Source: Frankia sp. R82
GTDB lineage: Bacteria; Actinomycetota; Actinomycetes; Frankiales; Frankiaceae
Length of the DNA stretch: 64,000 nucleotides
Direction: 5' to 3'
NCBI RefSeq assembly: GCF_023716925.1
Contig: NZ_JAMQQG010000047.1
Location: 1 to 64,000, forward strand
The translations under genes were made by a program, and so were the position numbers. Positions 41,387-50,447 of this stretch are shown one piece after another. The notes beneath the pieces were generated by a model. The model searched no databases. It had not been told where the DNA came from and saw only the letters and a list, made by a program, of their open reading frames with translations. Position 1 is the first letter of the stretch. Each line of letters starts with the position of its first letter.

Positions 41387-42535
41387 TCAGGCGGCGACGG
41401 GCTCGCGGGTGTCGGCCGGAACCAGGCCGCCGTCCCACTCCTCGTTGACGTTGTGGTGGCTGACCGGGGTCTTGCGGGCCTGCCAGTACAGGGCGACGCA
41501 GGCGAGCACCAGCACCACGAAGACCACCGCGACGCCGGCCGTCCCACCGATGCCGGCGGCGATGCCGTAGCAGGCGGCGCCGACCAGGCCGGCGGCGGGC
41601 AGGGTGAGCAGCCAGGCGGTGGCCATCCGGCCGGCGACGCTCCAGCGCACCTCGGCGCCGCGCCGCCCGAGGCCGGTGCCCAGAATCGAACCGGTGGCGA
41701 CGTGGGTGGTCGACAGGGAGTAGCCGAAGTGGCTGGACAGCAGGATCGTCGCGGCCGAGGACGACTCGGCGGCCATGCCCTGGGGTGAGTCGATCTCGAC
41801 CAGGCCCTTGCCCAGGGTGCGGATGACCCGCCAGCCACCGAGATACGTGCCGGCGCTGATCGCGATCGCGCAGGAGATGATGACCCAGGTCGGAGCCTCG
41901 GCGCCGGCGTGGAGGGTGCCGTTGGCGATGAGCGCCAGCGTGATGATTCCCATGGTCTTCTGCGCGTCGTTCGTGCCGTGGGCGAGCGACACCAGTGAGG
42001 CGGAACCAATCTGCCCGATGCGGAACCCGTGGTTGCGGGTGCCGTCGGGAACGCTGCGGCTCAGGCGGTAGATGAGATAGGTGCCGACCGTGGCGATGAG
42101 CGCCGCGATGATGGGCGACAGGCCAGCCGGAATGATGACTTTCGAGACGACTCCGTGCCATTTGACCCCGCCGCTGCCGGCCGCCGCGATGGTCGAGCCG
42201 ATCACGCCGCCGATAAGCGCGTGCGAGGAGCTCGACGGAATTCCGAAGAACCAGGTGAGCAGATTCCAGGTGATTCCGCCAACCAGGCCGGCGAAGACGA
42301 CGGTGAGCGTCACGTCGCCGGTGTTGACCAGGCCACTTGCGATCGTGGCGGCCACGCTCAGCGACAGGAAGGCGCCGACGAGGTTCAGGGCGCCGGAGAG
42401 TGCCACGGCTACTTTGGGCGGTAGGGCTCCGGTCGCGATGGACGTTGCCATCGCGTTGCCGGTGTCATGGAATCCGTTTGTGAAGTCGAAGGCCAGAGCC
42501 GTTACGACCACCAGGGCCAGTACACCGTCGTTCAC
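41387..42535 (-). CDS. pitA: Low-affinity inorganic phosphate transporter (PiT family)
   Basis: This has 382 residues from GTG 42535. Both halves of the PiT duplication are visible: the signature GFHDTGNA at about residues 21-28, with FGIPSSSSHALIGG in the first half, and AHGTNDAQKTMG with SLSTTHVATGSILG in the second. About ten hydrophobic segments are seen. PiT proteins move metal-phosphate with protons or sodium. The protein is followed by a small membrane protein and DUF3349-like gene in the order known from mycobacteria. The upstream gap is 341 bases. Confidence 0.95.
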   Translation of the reverse strand: MNDGVLALVVVTALAFDFTNGFHDTGNAMATSIATGALPPKVAVALSGALNLVGAFLSLSVAATIASGLVNTGDVTLTVVFAGLVGGITWNLLTWFFGIPSSSSHALIGGVIGSTIAAAGSGGVKWHGVVSKVIIPAGLSPIIAALIATVGTYLIYRLSRSVPDGTRNHGFRIGQIGSASLVSLAHGTNDAQKTMGIITLALIANGTLHAGAEAPTWVIISCAIAISAGTYLGGWRVIRTLGKGLVEIDSPQGMAAESSSAATILLSSHFGYSLSTTHVATGSILGTGLGRRGAEVRWSVAGRMATAWLLTLPAAGLVGAACYGIAAGIGGTAGVAVVFVVLVLACVALYWQARKTPVSHHNVNEEWDGGLVPADTREPVAA

Positions 42536-42876
42536 ATCGACCGTTGTAGTCGCAAAGGACGCCGGTGTCGACCCGTCCCCTACTGTCTGCCTACTGCGGA
42601 ACGATGATGTCCTGCGTCCTTTGCCTGCTGTTCACGATATGCACGAGACTCGTTCGGTTTACGGGCTGTCGGACCCGGTTGGGTAGTGGTTTTCCCGCGG
42701 CCGGTCGGGGCGGTGCCCTGGCGTTTTGCAACGAGCATTCACGGCGGCACGGGATGCCCGAGTGGGCCTTGGTGGTAGACTGTGGGTAGGCTGACGACTT
42801 CACAATATCGGCGCGATGTCGATGTGGTTGCCGGTCGTTGCCATCCGGCGGGGCACGCCGGAGTGAGGCGGCCGTC
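42536..42876. other. 341-base gap between pitA and a DUF5994-like gene
   Basis: No gene is seen. The segment has lower GC than its surroundings and should hold divergent promoters for pitA and the next gene. A loose 11-base periodicity (gttcacgatat at 42630 and gttcggtttac at 42652, 22 bases apart) recalls PHO-box direct repeats but the middle unit does not fit, so I do not call an operator. Confidence 0.5.
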
Positions 42877-43437
42877 ATGACGGCACTCCAGGTTTTCTCT
42901 CCTTTCGACCGCGTCGATCTCGATCGGTTCGATGACGACGGCGGTGCGCTGGGCCGACCGAAGCCGTCTGCCGCCTCACCGGCGCCGGGCAGCCGGCCGG
43001 TGGTCCCGGCCGCGCAGTTCTCGCCGATGGGGAACGAAACACGCCTGTCCCTGGCCCGCACCACACCAGGCCAGGCTCTTCCGCGTTACGACGGAAGCTG
43101 GTGGCCGCGATCACTGAACCTCGCCGCCGAGCTCCCCGAGCTGCTCGCGGCATTGGCCCGGGCCGGCAGGACGGTTGCCCGGATGTCGGTGAACGGCGAT
43201 GCCTGGACCGACATACCGACGCGGTTCGCCCGGCCCGGCCTGCCCCCGCTGCGGGTGAGCTGGTACCGGACCCTCGATCCCCGGGTCGTCACGCTGGGGG
43301 CCGGCACCCGGCCCTGGATCGACCTGCTGGTCATTGCGCCCGGCACCTCACCCGCACGTGCGCGTGAGGTGCTCCGGCGGGCAGCCGCCGCAGCACCGGC
43401 CGACCCGGCGGAGGCGATCCCGCGCACCGCAGGGTGA
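42877..43437 (+). CDS. DUF5994-like protein
   Basis: This gives 186 residues from ATG 42877. The core YDGSWWPRSLNLAAELPELLAALA, then RVSWYRTLDPRVVTLGAGTRPWIDLLVIAPGTSPARAREVLRRAA, matches small actinobacterial proteins annotated DUF5994. These are cytosolic, usually 130-180 residues, and have no known function. An Asp-rich and Pro/Ala-rich N-terminal segment of about 50 residues is less conserved. It is divergent from pitA and convergent with the CitE-like aldolase, 28 bases away. Confidence 0.78.
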   Translation: MTALQVFSPFDRVDLDRFDDDGGALGRPKPSAASPAPGSRPVVPAAQFSPMGNETRLSLARTTPGQALPRYDGSWWPRSLNLAAELPELLAALARAGRTVARMSVNGDAWTDIPTRFARPGLPPLRVSWYRTLDPRVVTLGAGTRPWIDLLVIAPGTSPARAREVLRRAAAAAPADPAEAIPRTAG

Positions 43438-43465
43438 GGGTCGCGCGTTCAGCTGCCGGAGCCGT

Positions 43466-44860
43466 TCAGCGTGCCGGTGAGTCCGGTCGGTGCGTGGGCT
43501 GCCGCACCAGGCTGTGCACCTGTGTACGGCGCAGCCCGACGGATCCGAGCCCGGCGTCGTCGACCAGCCCGGCGTCCAGGGCCCGCAGGATCTGCCCGGC
43601 GAGCGCCCGCCCGGTCGCCGGCTCGTCGGCGACCGGGCCAGCACCGGCGCTGGCATCCCGGGCGCTGACATACGCGCCGAGCCGGGCAAGTGCGTCGTCG
43701 AGGCCGGCGAGCAGACAGCCGGCGACGGCGGCATGCCGGCTCACCAGCTGCCCCGGATGCAGGTCCCAGCCCTGGTAGAGCCCGCGGTGCCAGGCTCGGC
43801 GGACGAGATCGGCATGCCGGCGCCAGGCCCGACGGACGTCGGCGCCGCCCGTCCCGGGCCGTTCGTCGACGGGCAGCAGGTTCGACGAACCGTCGGCGAC
43901 GTCGATGCCGGTGCCCGCGGTCACGAGCTGCATCATCGTCGTCGCGTACTCGACCGACGGATGGTCGCCGGCCTGGTCCGCACCGCTGATCCCGAGTGCC
44001 GCGGAATAGTCGTAGGTGCCGACATGCAGCCCGATGAGCCGCCCCGCCGGACCGGTGGCCGGGACGACGCCTTGGGCGCGCCCGCGCTCGCGGCCGAGGT
44101 GGTGACCGGCCTCGGGGTTGGGGTCACGTCCCAGGTCCAGGCCGGCGCGGACGAGGTCGGGCAGGGCAAGCACGGCCGCCGGGGTCTCCACCTGGATCTC
44201 GATGCCGATCGGCACCGGCAGGCCGAGCCGGGCGGCCAGCGCGGCCAGCACGTCGACGAACACCCGCACCTGTTCGGGCGCACTTACCTTCGGCACGGTG
44301 AGGACCAGCCCCGGCGGCGGCCCGTCGTCCCCGACCAGCGTGGTCAGGAACAGGTCGAGGCTGCGCAGGCCTCGGGCCCGCACGGCCGGGTCCAGGGACT
44401 TTGGTCGCAGACCGTAACGAGTGGGCAGGGTACCGGCAACCGCCGCGGCCCGCAGCGCCTGGGCGGCCCGGACGGCGTCGGCGTCCTCGACGTCGTCGGC
44501 GCGCAGACCGTAACCATCCTCAAGATCCACCCGCAGGTCCTGGACCGGTTCGGTGGCGAGCGTACGGCTCACGTGGGCATGAACGGCAGCGGCGACGGTG
44601 TCGGTCGGGTCGCCACCGGTGGCGACGGCGAGCGCCGCCGGGTCCGGTGCATGCCGACGCAACAGCTGGGCGGCCTGGGCGCCCCATGCTGGGACGACGT
44701 CCGCCCGCATCTGGTCGGCCGGCAGGTAGCAGGTGTGCACCGGCTGGCGCCCACCGTCGGCGGACGCCCCGGGATGGCGAGCGGCCAGCGCCGCGTCGAG
44801 CGGTTCGAGCACTGCGGTCAGCCGCGCGATCGTCTCGAGCGGCAGCGTCGTGCGGTTCAT
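43466..44860 (-). CDS. CitE/HpcH-like aldolase (DUF6986-like)
   Basis: The 464-residue protein has a TIM-barrel of the HpcH/HpaI aldolase-citrate lyase type: DLRVDLEDGYG, GLRPKSLDP, VLTVPKVSAPEQVRVFVDVL, IGIEIQVETPAAVLALPDLV (with the Glu ligand), LIGLHVGTYDYSAALGI and WDLHPGQLVSRHAAV. It is longer than CitE (about 290) and carries an Arg/Gly-rich insertion near residue 255. Proteins of this type in Streptomyces lie beside allantoicase/malate-synthase genes, from memory. A role in glyoxylate or ureidoglycolate-derived carbon use is possible here, since the ureide operon lies 5 kb away, but this is inference. Confidence 0.78.
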   Translation of the reverse strand: MNRTTLPLETIARLTAVLEPLDAALAARHPGASADGGRQPVHTCYLPADQMRADVVPAWGAQAAQLLRRHAPDPAALAVATGGDPTDTVAAAVHAHVSRTLATEPVQDLRVDLEDGYGLRADDVEDADAVRAAQALRAAAVAGTLPTRYGLRPKSLDPAVRARGLRSLDLFLTTLVGDDGPPPGLVLTVPKVSAPEQVRVFVDVLAALAARLGLPVPIGIEIQVETPAAVLALPDLVRAGLDLGRDPNPEAGHHLGRERGRAQGVVPATGPAGRLIGLHVGTYDYSAALGISGADQAGDHPSVEYATTMMQLVTAGTGIDVADGSSNLLPVDERPGTGGADVRRAWRRHADLVRRAWHRGLYQGWDLHPGQLVSRHAAVAGCLLAGLDDALARLGAYVSARDASAGAGPVADEPATGRALAGQILRALDAGLVDDAGLGSVGLRRTQVHSLVRQPTHRPDSPAR

Positions 44861-45234
44861 GTCGTCCGCCGGATCACGCCGGCCTCCCGATCAGGTGTGG
44901 GGCAGGCCGGGCCGGGACAGGCCGAGGCCGCCGCCGACGCTGGGTGCACCGATCGGGGGGGTCGATGCACGGCGCCGACGGCGGCGGTTCGGCTGGCCCG
45001 TCGAGGGCCGTTGCGGCACCTGCCGAGTCCACTATGGGGTCCGCGCTGAGTGGTCCGGTGAGGCGCCCCCTTGCTTTGTACCAAATCCTGGCGCTGATAT
45101 ACCCGATCGAGGCCAATCGGCGCGGATTGCGGACAGTCTTAAGCTTTCCGTGACGGAGGAGTTGCAATCCTCGCCGAGCGGGATGCTGACCGCAGATCAG
45201 GGGGACAGGAACAGTGCGGATGGGGGAGGAGGCC
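44861..45234. promoter_or_regulatory. 374-base gap with candidate promoter for the RNA methyltransferase gene
   Basis: No gene is seen. TTGTAC (45076-45081) and TATACC (45098-45103) are 16 bases apart in an A/T-richer patch, a good promoter candidate for the gene at 45235 (leader about 125 bases). The 44861-45000 part is GC-rich and featureless. Confidence 0.45.
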
Positions 45235-46143
45235 ATGGCCGCCGATGCGTCGGGCCGCGGGGTGCGCCCGGCTGACGGCACGCGACCCGTCGCCGGTGAT
45301 CCCGTCCGCATCGAGGATGCGGCCGACCCGCGGGTGGACGACTTCGTCGCGCTCACCGACGTGGCACTGCGCCGTCGGCGGGAACCGGCCGACGGACTGT
45401 TCATCGCCGAGGGCGAGCGGGTGATCGTGCGGGCCCTGCGGGCCGGCTACCGGCCGCGGTCCGTGCTGGTCTCCCCGGCGCGGCTCGCCGCGGTGCCGGC
45501 GGACCTGCCCCCGGACGTGCCGGTGTACGTCGCCGGCCCGGACGTGCTCGCCGCCATCACCGGATTCGAGGTGCATCGCGGGGCGCTCGCGTCGATGTGC
45601 CGGCGTCCACCCCGTACGCCCGCGGAGGTGCTCGCCACCGCCCGCCGGATCCTGGTCTGTGAGGACATCGTCAGCCACACCAATCTGGGGGCGATCTTCC
45701 GGTCTGCCGCCGGCCTTGGCATGGACGCGGTGCTGCTCAGCCCGCGCTGCGCCGACCCGCTCTACCGGCGGTCGGTGCGGGTGTCGATGGGGGAGGTGTT
45801 CGCCGTCCCCTACGCCCGGCTTGATCCCTGGCCCGCGGCCCTTGCCGACCTGCGCGCGGCCGGCTTCGACCTGCTCGCCCTCACCCCCGCCGCGGACGCC
45901 GACGACCTTGCCGCCTATGCCGCCCGCCGGTCCGGCACCCCCAGCCCGGCTGGCGCCGGGGACACTCCCGAGGACGGCCCGGCCCGGGTGGCGCTGTTGC
46001 TCGGCACCGAGGGGCCGGGGCTGTCCACGTCGGCCCAGGCCACGGCGAGCGCCCGGGTGCGAATCCCGATGGCCCACGGCGTCGACTCCCTGAACGTGGC
46101 CGCGACCGCCGCCATCGCCTGCTACCTGCTCGGTCGCCGCTGA
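45235..46143 (+). CDS. SpoU/TrmH-family RNA 2'-O-methyltransferase
   Basis: This gives 302 residues from ATG 45235, with GGAGG five bases upstream; GTG 45214 and ATG 45220 are alternatives. The C-terminal SPOUT knot carries the three motifs: NLGAIFRSAAGLGMDAVLLSP (motif 1), LLLGTEGPGLS (motif 2) and IPMAHGVDSLNVAATAAI (motif 3). The N-terminal domain (ADGLFIAEGERVIVRALRAGYRPRSVLVSP) is the substrate-binding domain of the rRNA-type members. It methylates ribose in tRNA or rRNA; the site cannot be told. A short Gly/Asp insertion separates motif 1 from motif 2. The gene stands alone. Confidence 0.93.
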   Translation: MAADASGRGVRPADGTRPVAGDPVRIEDAADPRVDDFVALTDVALRRRREPADGLFIAEGERVIVRALRAGYRPRSVLVSPARLAAVPADLPPDVPVYVAGPDVLAAITGFEVHRGALASMCRRPPRTPAEVLATARRILVCEDIVSHTNLGAIFRSAAGLGMDAVLLSPRCADPLYRRSVRVSMGEVFAVPYARLDPWPAALADLRAAGFDLLALTPAADADDLAAYAARRSGTPSPAGAGDTPEDGPARVALLLGTEGPGLSTSAQATASARVRIPMAHGVDSLNVAATAAIACYLLGRR

Positions 46144-46176
46144 CTCGGCCGCCGTCCGAGCTGTGGGCGCCGCGGG

Positions 46177-46722
46177 TCAGGCCGCGAGCCAGGTACAACC
46201 GGGGAGCGGCAGGTTACGCAGCACCCAGAAGGCAATCACCACAACCGGAATCGCCGGCAGTGCCCGGGCCGGTATGCGGGGCAGTGGTCGCCGCCACCCG
46301 CCAGCCCGGGCCATGGCCACCAGCCATCCGAAGGTGAGAATCGGGGCGACCACGACAAAGAACAGGTTGTAGTTGGCCGCCTTGCCGGGATGGCCGTGCA
46401 GCAGCTGATGCGCGGCGCGCAACGATCCGCATCCCGGGCAGTCCAGCGACGTGGCCCAGCGGAACGGGCAGACCGGATAGTGCCCCGGATGTGCTGGGTC
46501 GACCAGATACACCCGCGCCGCGGCGACGGCCGTGATGACGCCGACGGCGGCGAAACCGACCAGCCGAGCCCGCGGCGCCCAGATCCGTGGCTGCGTCATC
46601 CAGGCAGGCGGCGGTGGCACCCGACCCCGTGACTGCGTCGTCCGAGCGGGGGGCTGCGTGGCGCCGGTCCGCGGCGCCCACGGCTGCGCGCCGTCCACGT
46701 CGGATGCCATGTCAGATGCCAC
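46177..46722 (-). CDS. DUF2752-family membrane protein
   Basis: I chose GTG 46722, 7 bases after a TACGCT -10 box, giving 181 residues; the longer frame (46833) has no site. DPAHPGHYPVCPFRWATSLDCPGCGSLRAAHQLLHGHPGKAANYN is the DUF2752 signature with CPGCG and the R-x-x-H pair. Three hydrophobic segments surround it. DUF2752 proteins are small membrane proteins of unknown function, common in actinobacteria and Bacteroidetes. The N-terminal 50 residues are Pro/Arg-rich and probably cytosolic. Confidence 0.85.
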   Translation of the reverse strand: MASDMASDVDGAQPWAPRTGATQPPARTTQSRGRVPPPPAWMTQPRIWAPRARLVGFAAVGVITAVAAARVYLVDPAHPGHYPVCPFRWATSLDCPGCGSLRAAHQLLHGHPGKAANYNLFFVVVAPILTFGWLVAMARAGGWRRPLPRIPARALPAIPVVVIAFWVLRNLPLPGCTWLAA

Positions 46723-46729
46723 GGGCGAA

Positions 46730-46735
46730 AGCGTA
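46730..46735 (-). promoter_or_regulatory. -10 box of a leaderless transcript (DUF2752-like gene)
   Basis: On the minus strand TACGCT is followed by seven bases and then the GTG 46722. This spacing would make the start codon the first or second transcribed base. No Shine-Dalgarno sequence is present. Confidence 0.45.
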
Positions 46736-46875
46736 GCCCGGTCGAACCCATGCCCTCCTCGGGCAGGCCCGAGCCGACGTCGGCTCCCGGCCCGAAGCGA
46801 GGCCGGCCCCGAACCTGAGGCCGGGACCGGCACCCGCGGGTCGCCGAGGCAGATGCCGCGGGACGGTCAGGTCGG

Positions 46876-47319
46876 TCACTCGATGTGGAGGGCACGTTCC
46901 TCGGCGGTACCGGTCCGGCGGGCCGCCATGCCTCTGTCGGCATGGCTGTCCCGGCCGGTGTAGTCATCGCTTCCGGTGTCGCCGGGATAGCTGCCCTCGC
47001 CGGGGTGGCCGTCCCCGTCGGTGTAGTCGTCGCGGGTGCCCTCGGGATCGGACGCGCGACGCTCGGCTTCCAGGTAGGGGTCAGGATCGGGCAGCTCGGC
47101 GGCCAGCAACCGGTCCAGTGAGGCCCCTCGGCGTTCCTCCCGCGGTGTCGCGGGGAAACGCAGGTTCTCGCTTGGCCGGTCGGGTGCGTCCCAGGTGTCG
47201 TCGAGCGGATCGCGGCCGGCCTCGGTCGAGCCGAGCTCGTCACTGTCGAGGATTTCCGCGGGCTCGAGCGGAGCGTCCTCGGTGTTCCAGGGTCCGGTTT
47301 CTGCGGCTGGCGGCGTCAT
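46876..47319 (-). CDS. DUF5709-like acidic protein
   Basis: The 147-residue protein starts at ATG 47319, with AAGGAGG six bases upstream; the frame is open far upstream but only as a shadow. It is strongly acidic: LEPAEILDSDELGSTEAGRDPLDD, then RPSENLRFPATPREERRGASLDRLLAAELPDPDP, a Tyr/Asp/Gly-rich segment (YTDGDGHPGEGSYPGD), and the terminal TAEERALHIE. This order matches the actinobacterial DUF5709 proteins, small acidic proteins of unknown function that end in a similar AEEAxxHxx motif. No signal or membrane segment. Confidence 0.78.
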   Translation of the reverse strand: MTPPAAETGPWNTEDAPLEPAEILDSDELGSTEAGRDPLDDTWDAPDRPSENLRFPATPREERRGASLDRLLAAELPDPDPYLEAERRASDPEGTRDDYTDGDGHPGEGSYPGDTGSDDYTGRDSHADRGMAARRTGTAEERALHIE

Positions 47320-47586
47320 GGCGGCCTCCTTGGCCGGCCACCCTGCACACGGGCCCGGCTTCGGCGTCGGTGCGTTCCGGGCCGTTCCCGGCACGCTCTG
47401 CTGGTCCACCTTCCCGTGGTCAGCCCGGTCAACCACGGGCCTGCCCGGACCGTGGACGGCACGCCCGTCCGGTCGGCAATCCCGCGGAAAGGATGTCCCG
47501 GGCGGGGCCGCCGAGGTGCGTCGCCGGCCGGGAAATCGTGGGGAATCGCTCTTGTCGTGTGTCATGATGCGGCGGTGCCGCAGCCC

Positions 47587-49152
47587 ATGAATGTCACGTC
47601 CACCAGTACGGCAAAAGCCTGGATGTATCTGGCTGTGGTGGCCGGTTTCGGCCCCTATGTGGCAGGTGGAATACGTACGGAGCAGGTCGTCGTGTACGGC
47701 GGAATGCTCCTTTTCCTGCCAGCTGGAGGAATGTATCGGGGTCTCTCCTCGCGGCATCTCGTGATGCTGGTGGTCTGGGCGTCCTTCGCTGCGTTCGTCA
47801 TACTCGACTCGATCGGGGTGACCGTGCTCGGTGACTTCGAGCCGGGATCGCTGCTGGCCGGCATGGACAACTACCTTTATCCGGTCGCCGTGCTGCTCAT
47901 GGTCGGTCGCTGGATGGGCTGCGGTTACGACCGGACGGAGGCACTCGACCGTTTCTGCCGGGTGTTCGTCGTACTTATGGTGCTCAATGCCGTGGTGGCG
48001 ATGCTCGGCCTGGTCACCGACCTGACCCCGGTGCTCGGCGCGTTCTGGGGCGGTGTCGCGCTGGACGGGCAGAGCGTGGCGCTGCTGGCCCTGAACAACG
48101 GTCGGCTCTCCGGAATCTTCAACCAGCCGGTGGAGGCCGGGGTCGCCTACTCCCTCGCCCTGTTCGCCGTCGTCTACCTGTTCGCCCGGCCCGGCCGGGG
48201 TGACCGCCCGGCGCTGCTGGCGCTGACGGCGGGACCCATCCTGGTCGGCGGTGTGCTGAGCGTTTCGAAGATCTTTCTGTTGTGCGGGGTGCCGATGGCC
48301 GTGTGGCAGGCCGCGCGGCTGGGCCGGCCACTGCGCCGGGCCTGCACGCTCGGCACCCTGCTGGTGGTCGGCGCGTTCGGCGCGGCCCAGGCCGGGCTCA
48401 CCCACTGGAACGGTTCCTGGATGCTGCGGATGCTGATTCCCGGCGCGGGTTCGAGCGGACTGTTCGCCCAGTACACCGCCGACCGCTTTCACTCGGTCGG
48501 CGCGTCCGCACGGGCCTGGTCCTACGTCCTGGACAGCCGGCCCTGGCTGGGCTACGGCGTCAGCGGGCTGGCCGTCCCGTACGACTCGGCCTGGGCGGAG
48601 GCGGTCGTCGTCGGTGGGCTGGTCGGCGTCGCCCTGCTGGCCGTGGTGCTGGCGCTGGTGGTCGCCTCGTGGCGCCGGGTGCGCCGGGTGCGACCGCCCG
48701 CGCAGCGCCGCTTCGCCACGTCCGTCACCGTGCTGAGCGTGGTCGGGACGATGGGACTACCCATGATGACCGCCAACCGGGTCGGCCTTTTCCTGTGGGT
48801 TCTGCTGGCCCTGCTGCTGTTCGCCGACGATCCGGTTACCGATGGCCAGGTCGGCGACGACCGACTGGCCGCCGGGGCGTCCGTCGGACGCGGCGTCGTC
48901 CGGGCCTTGCCGACCACCGTCCCGTTCCCGCGGCCCGCCGTCGCGTTGGACGGGGATGGCACCGGTCGTCTGCGCCGAAACGGTGCCGCAGTCGGCGGGA
49001 ACGGCTCTGCTGGCAGGAACGGCTCTGCTGGACGAGGTGCCGGTGGCGCGGCCGCTCCGGCGTCGGTGCCGTCCCGGCCGGGGGAGTGCCAGCTCCCGCC
49101 GCAGCGCCGCCAGCGCGGCCTGCCCGGAAAGGACGTCGTTCTTGTGCCGTAG
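47587..49152 (+). CDS. O-antigen-ligase-like polytopic membrane protein
   Basis: This gives 521 residues from ATG 47587 (GTG 47575 is an alternative; no clear ribosome-binding site). Ten or more hydrophobic segments up to about residue 420 and a long exposed loop (RLSGIFNQPVEAGVAYSLAL; GSSGLFAQYTADRFHSVGASARAWSYVLDSRPWLGYGVSG) match the Wzy/WaaL O-antigen ligase family, where an R-x-x-x-W-x-x-x-L-x-x-x-P-x-x-G-x-G pattern is expected. These enzymes polymerise or transfer glycans outside the membrane. Residues about 425-521 are a Gly/Ala/Arg-rich tail that overlaps the opposite-strand acyltransferase gene. A cell-surface polysaccharide role is inferred together with that acyltransferase. Confidence 0.78.
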   Translation: MNVTSTSTAKAWMYLAVVAGFGPYVAGGIRTEQVVVYGGMLLFLPAGGMYRGLSSRHLVMLVVWASFAAFVILDSIGVTVLGDFEPGSLLAGMDNYLYPVAVLLMVGRWMGCGYDRTEALDRFCRVFVVLMVLNAVVAMLGLVTDLTPVLGAFWGGVALDGQSVALLALNNGRLSGIFNQPVEAGVAYSLALFAVVYLFARPGRGDRPALLALTAGPILVGGVLSVSKIFLLCGVPMAVWQAARLGRPLRRACTLGTLLVVGAFGAAQAGLTHWNGSWMLRMLIPGAGSSGLFAQYTADRFHSVGASARAWSYVLDSRPWLGYGVSGLAVPYDSAWAEAVVVGGLVGVALLAVVLALVVASWRRVRRVRPPAQRRFATSVTVLSVVGTMGLPMMTANRVGLFLWVLLALLLFADDPVTDGQVGDDRLAAGASVGRGVVRALPTTVPFPRPAVALDGDGTGRLRRNGAAVGGNGSAGRNGSAGRGAGGAAAPASVPSRPGECQLPPQRRQRGLPGKDVVLVP

Positions 49153-50253
49153 GGCCGGTGCCTCGACGAACCGCCAGCTGGCCAGCGCCACCAGCACGGT
49201 GCCGGTCAGGGTCGCGGCGACCCACGGCAGCGAACCCAGCCGGTACAGGCCATAGACGGCCAGCAGCTGCTGCACCGGCGCGGAGTAGATGTAGACCCCG
49301 TAGGAGAGATCCGTGGTGACGCCGACCCGGTGCAGCGGAAGGATCCGGTCACCCGGCAGCCGCACCTGTGGCGCCCGCAGTGCCGCCCAGACGCAGGCAT
49401 AGGCCAACGGCAGGCTGGCCAGCGCGTGCCCGTCCGGAATCGCGAGCGCGGCGCCGGCGACGGCGACGGCGAGCAGCCCAAGCCACGTCCGATCCGGGAT
49501 CCGCCCGGCATATACGCACAGGGCCGCGCCCGCCAGGAACAGCGAACCGAGCCGGACGGTCGCGCCGATGAACTCGTTGTCCAGCGCCGTCGGCAGCGCC
49601 GCGAGGTCAAGCCAGCGCAGCACCCACAGCAGCCACAGCGAACCGGCAAGCGCCCACAACACCGAGGGCCGGCGCCGCAGCAGACCGGTCGCCCCGAGCG
49701 CGGCGATCCCCAGGTAGCACAGCGCCTCCCACACCAGGCTCCACAGCGATCCGTCCCAGGCCACCGGGCCATCGGGCAGCGCCGTGATCGGTACGTTGTC
49801 GGGTGTACCGGCGATGTCGTAGAAGTGCATCAGCAGCATGCTGTTGGCACGAATGTAGGCGAACGGCCCGTGTGCGTCGGCGGTGAAATATCCGTGCAGC
49901 GTCCCGTGGGTATGCAGCCAGCCAAGCGGCGCGATGACCAGCGCCGTGACCGCCAGGCAGGCCCAGAATGCCGGAAAAATGCGCAGAAAACGATGCCAGA
50001 GGAAGCGCCAGGACGACCTGATGCGCAGCCGGCTGCGGGTGATGAGGAAGCCGCTGACCGCGAAGAAGCAGTCGACGGCGGCCGCCGCGGGGTCGAAATG
50101 GGAGTGCGCGCCGGGAACCGATGCGAACCCGCCTGCGATGAGTCCGTGTTGCAGGAAAACCACGAGCGCGAAAATGATCCGCAGAAGCCCGAAGCAGTTG
50201 CGTTGCGGGTCGAAGCTCGATTCGAGCGTGGGCCGCGGATCACAGACGGTCAT
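48757..50253 (-). CDS. Acyltransferase-3 family membrane protein (OafA/YrhL-like)
   Basis: The 498-residue protein starts at ATG 50253 (AAGGGGA about eight bases upstream). FGLLRIIFALVVFLQHGLIAGG (with the catalytic-type His in FLQHG), VDCFFAVSGFLITRSR, RFLWHRFLRIFPAFW, and LSYGVYIYSAPVQQLL, then SWRFVEAPAL mark an acyltransferase-3 protein with about ten membrane segments. These transfer acetyl or other acyl groups to surface sugars. The usual fold ends near residue 370; the remaining 130 residues are low complexity and lie antisense to the tail of the O-antigen-ligase-like gene (396 shared bases). The pair probably modifies the same exported glycan. Confidence 0.88.
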   Translation of the reverse strand: MTVCDPRPTLESSFDPQRNCFGLLRIIFALVVFLQHGLIAGGFASVPGAHSHFDPAAAAVDCFFAVSGFLITRSRLRIRSSWRFLWHRFLRIFPAFWACLAVTALVIAPLGWLHTHGTLHGYFTADAHGPFAYIRANSMLLMHFYDIAGTPDNVPITALPDGPVAWDGSLWSLVWEALCYLGIAALGATGLLRRRPSVLWALAGSLWLLWVLRWLDLAALPTALDNEFIGATVRLGSLFLAGAALCVYAGRIPDRTWLGLLAVAVAGAALAIPDGHALASLPLAYACVWAALRAPQVRLPGDRILPLHRVGVTTDLSYGVYIYSAPVQQLLAVYGLYRLGSLPWVAATLTGTVLVALASWRFVEAPALRHKNDVLSGQAALAALRRELALPRPGRHRRRSGRATGTSSSRAVPASRAVPADCGTVSAQTTGAIPVQRDGGPRERDGGRQGPDDAASDGRPGGQSVVADLAIGNRIVGEQQQGQQNPQEKADPVGGHHG

Positions 50254-50447
50254 ACAGGCATCCCCTTGGCGTTCGTGTTCACGGCAGAGCTGGCCGGGTC
50301 ACCGGCCAAGCGGCACCTCCCGGCGGAATATAGCTCTCCGTGGTCTACCGGTCATCGAAGGTGAACGATGGCGGCGTGGGTGTGGTCCTGGCGCGGCCGA
50401 TGCCCACCGCGCTGGGACGGACACCCCGCCGGTGGTGGTGACCCCGA

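Noticed and set aside
42630-42662. PHO-box-like 11-base repeats upstream of pitA
   Set aside because: Only two of three units begin with gttc and the orientation faces away from pitA; too weak to call.
46876-48492. 538-codon minus-strand frame as one gene
   Set aside because: Only its last 147 codons (start 47319 with AAGGAGG) look like a real protein (DUF5709-like); the rest is antisense to the O-antigen-ligase-like gene.
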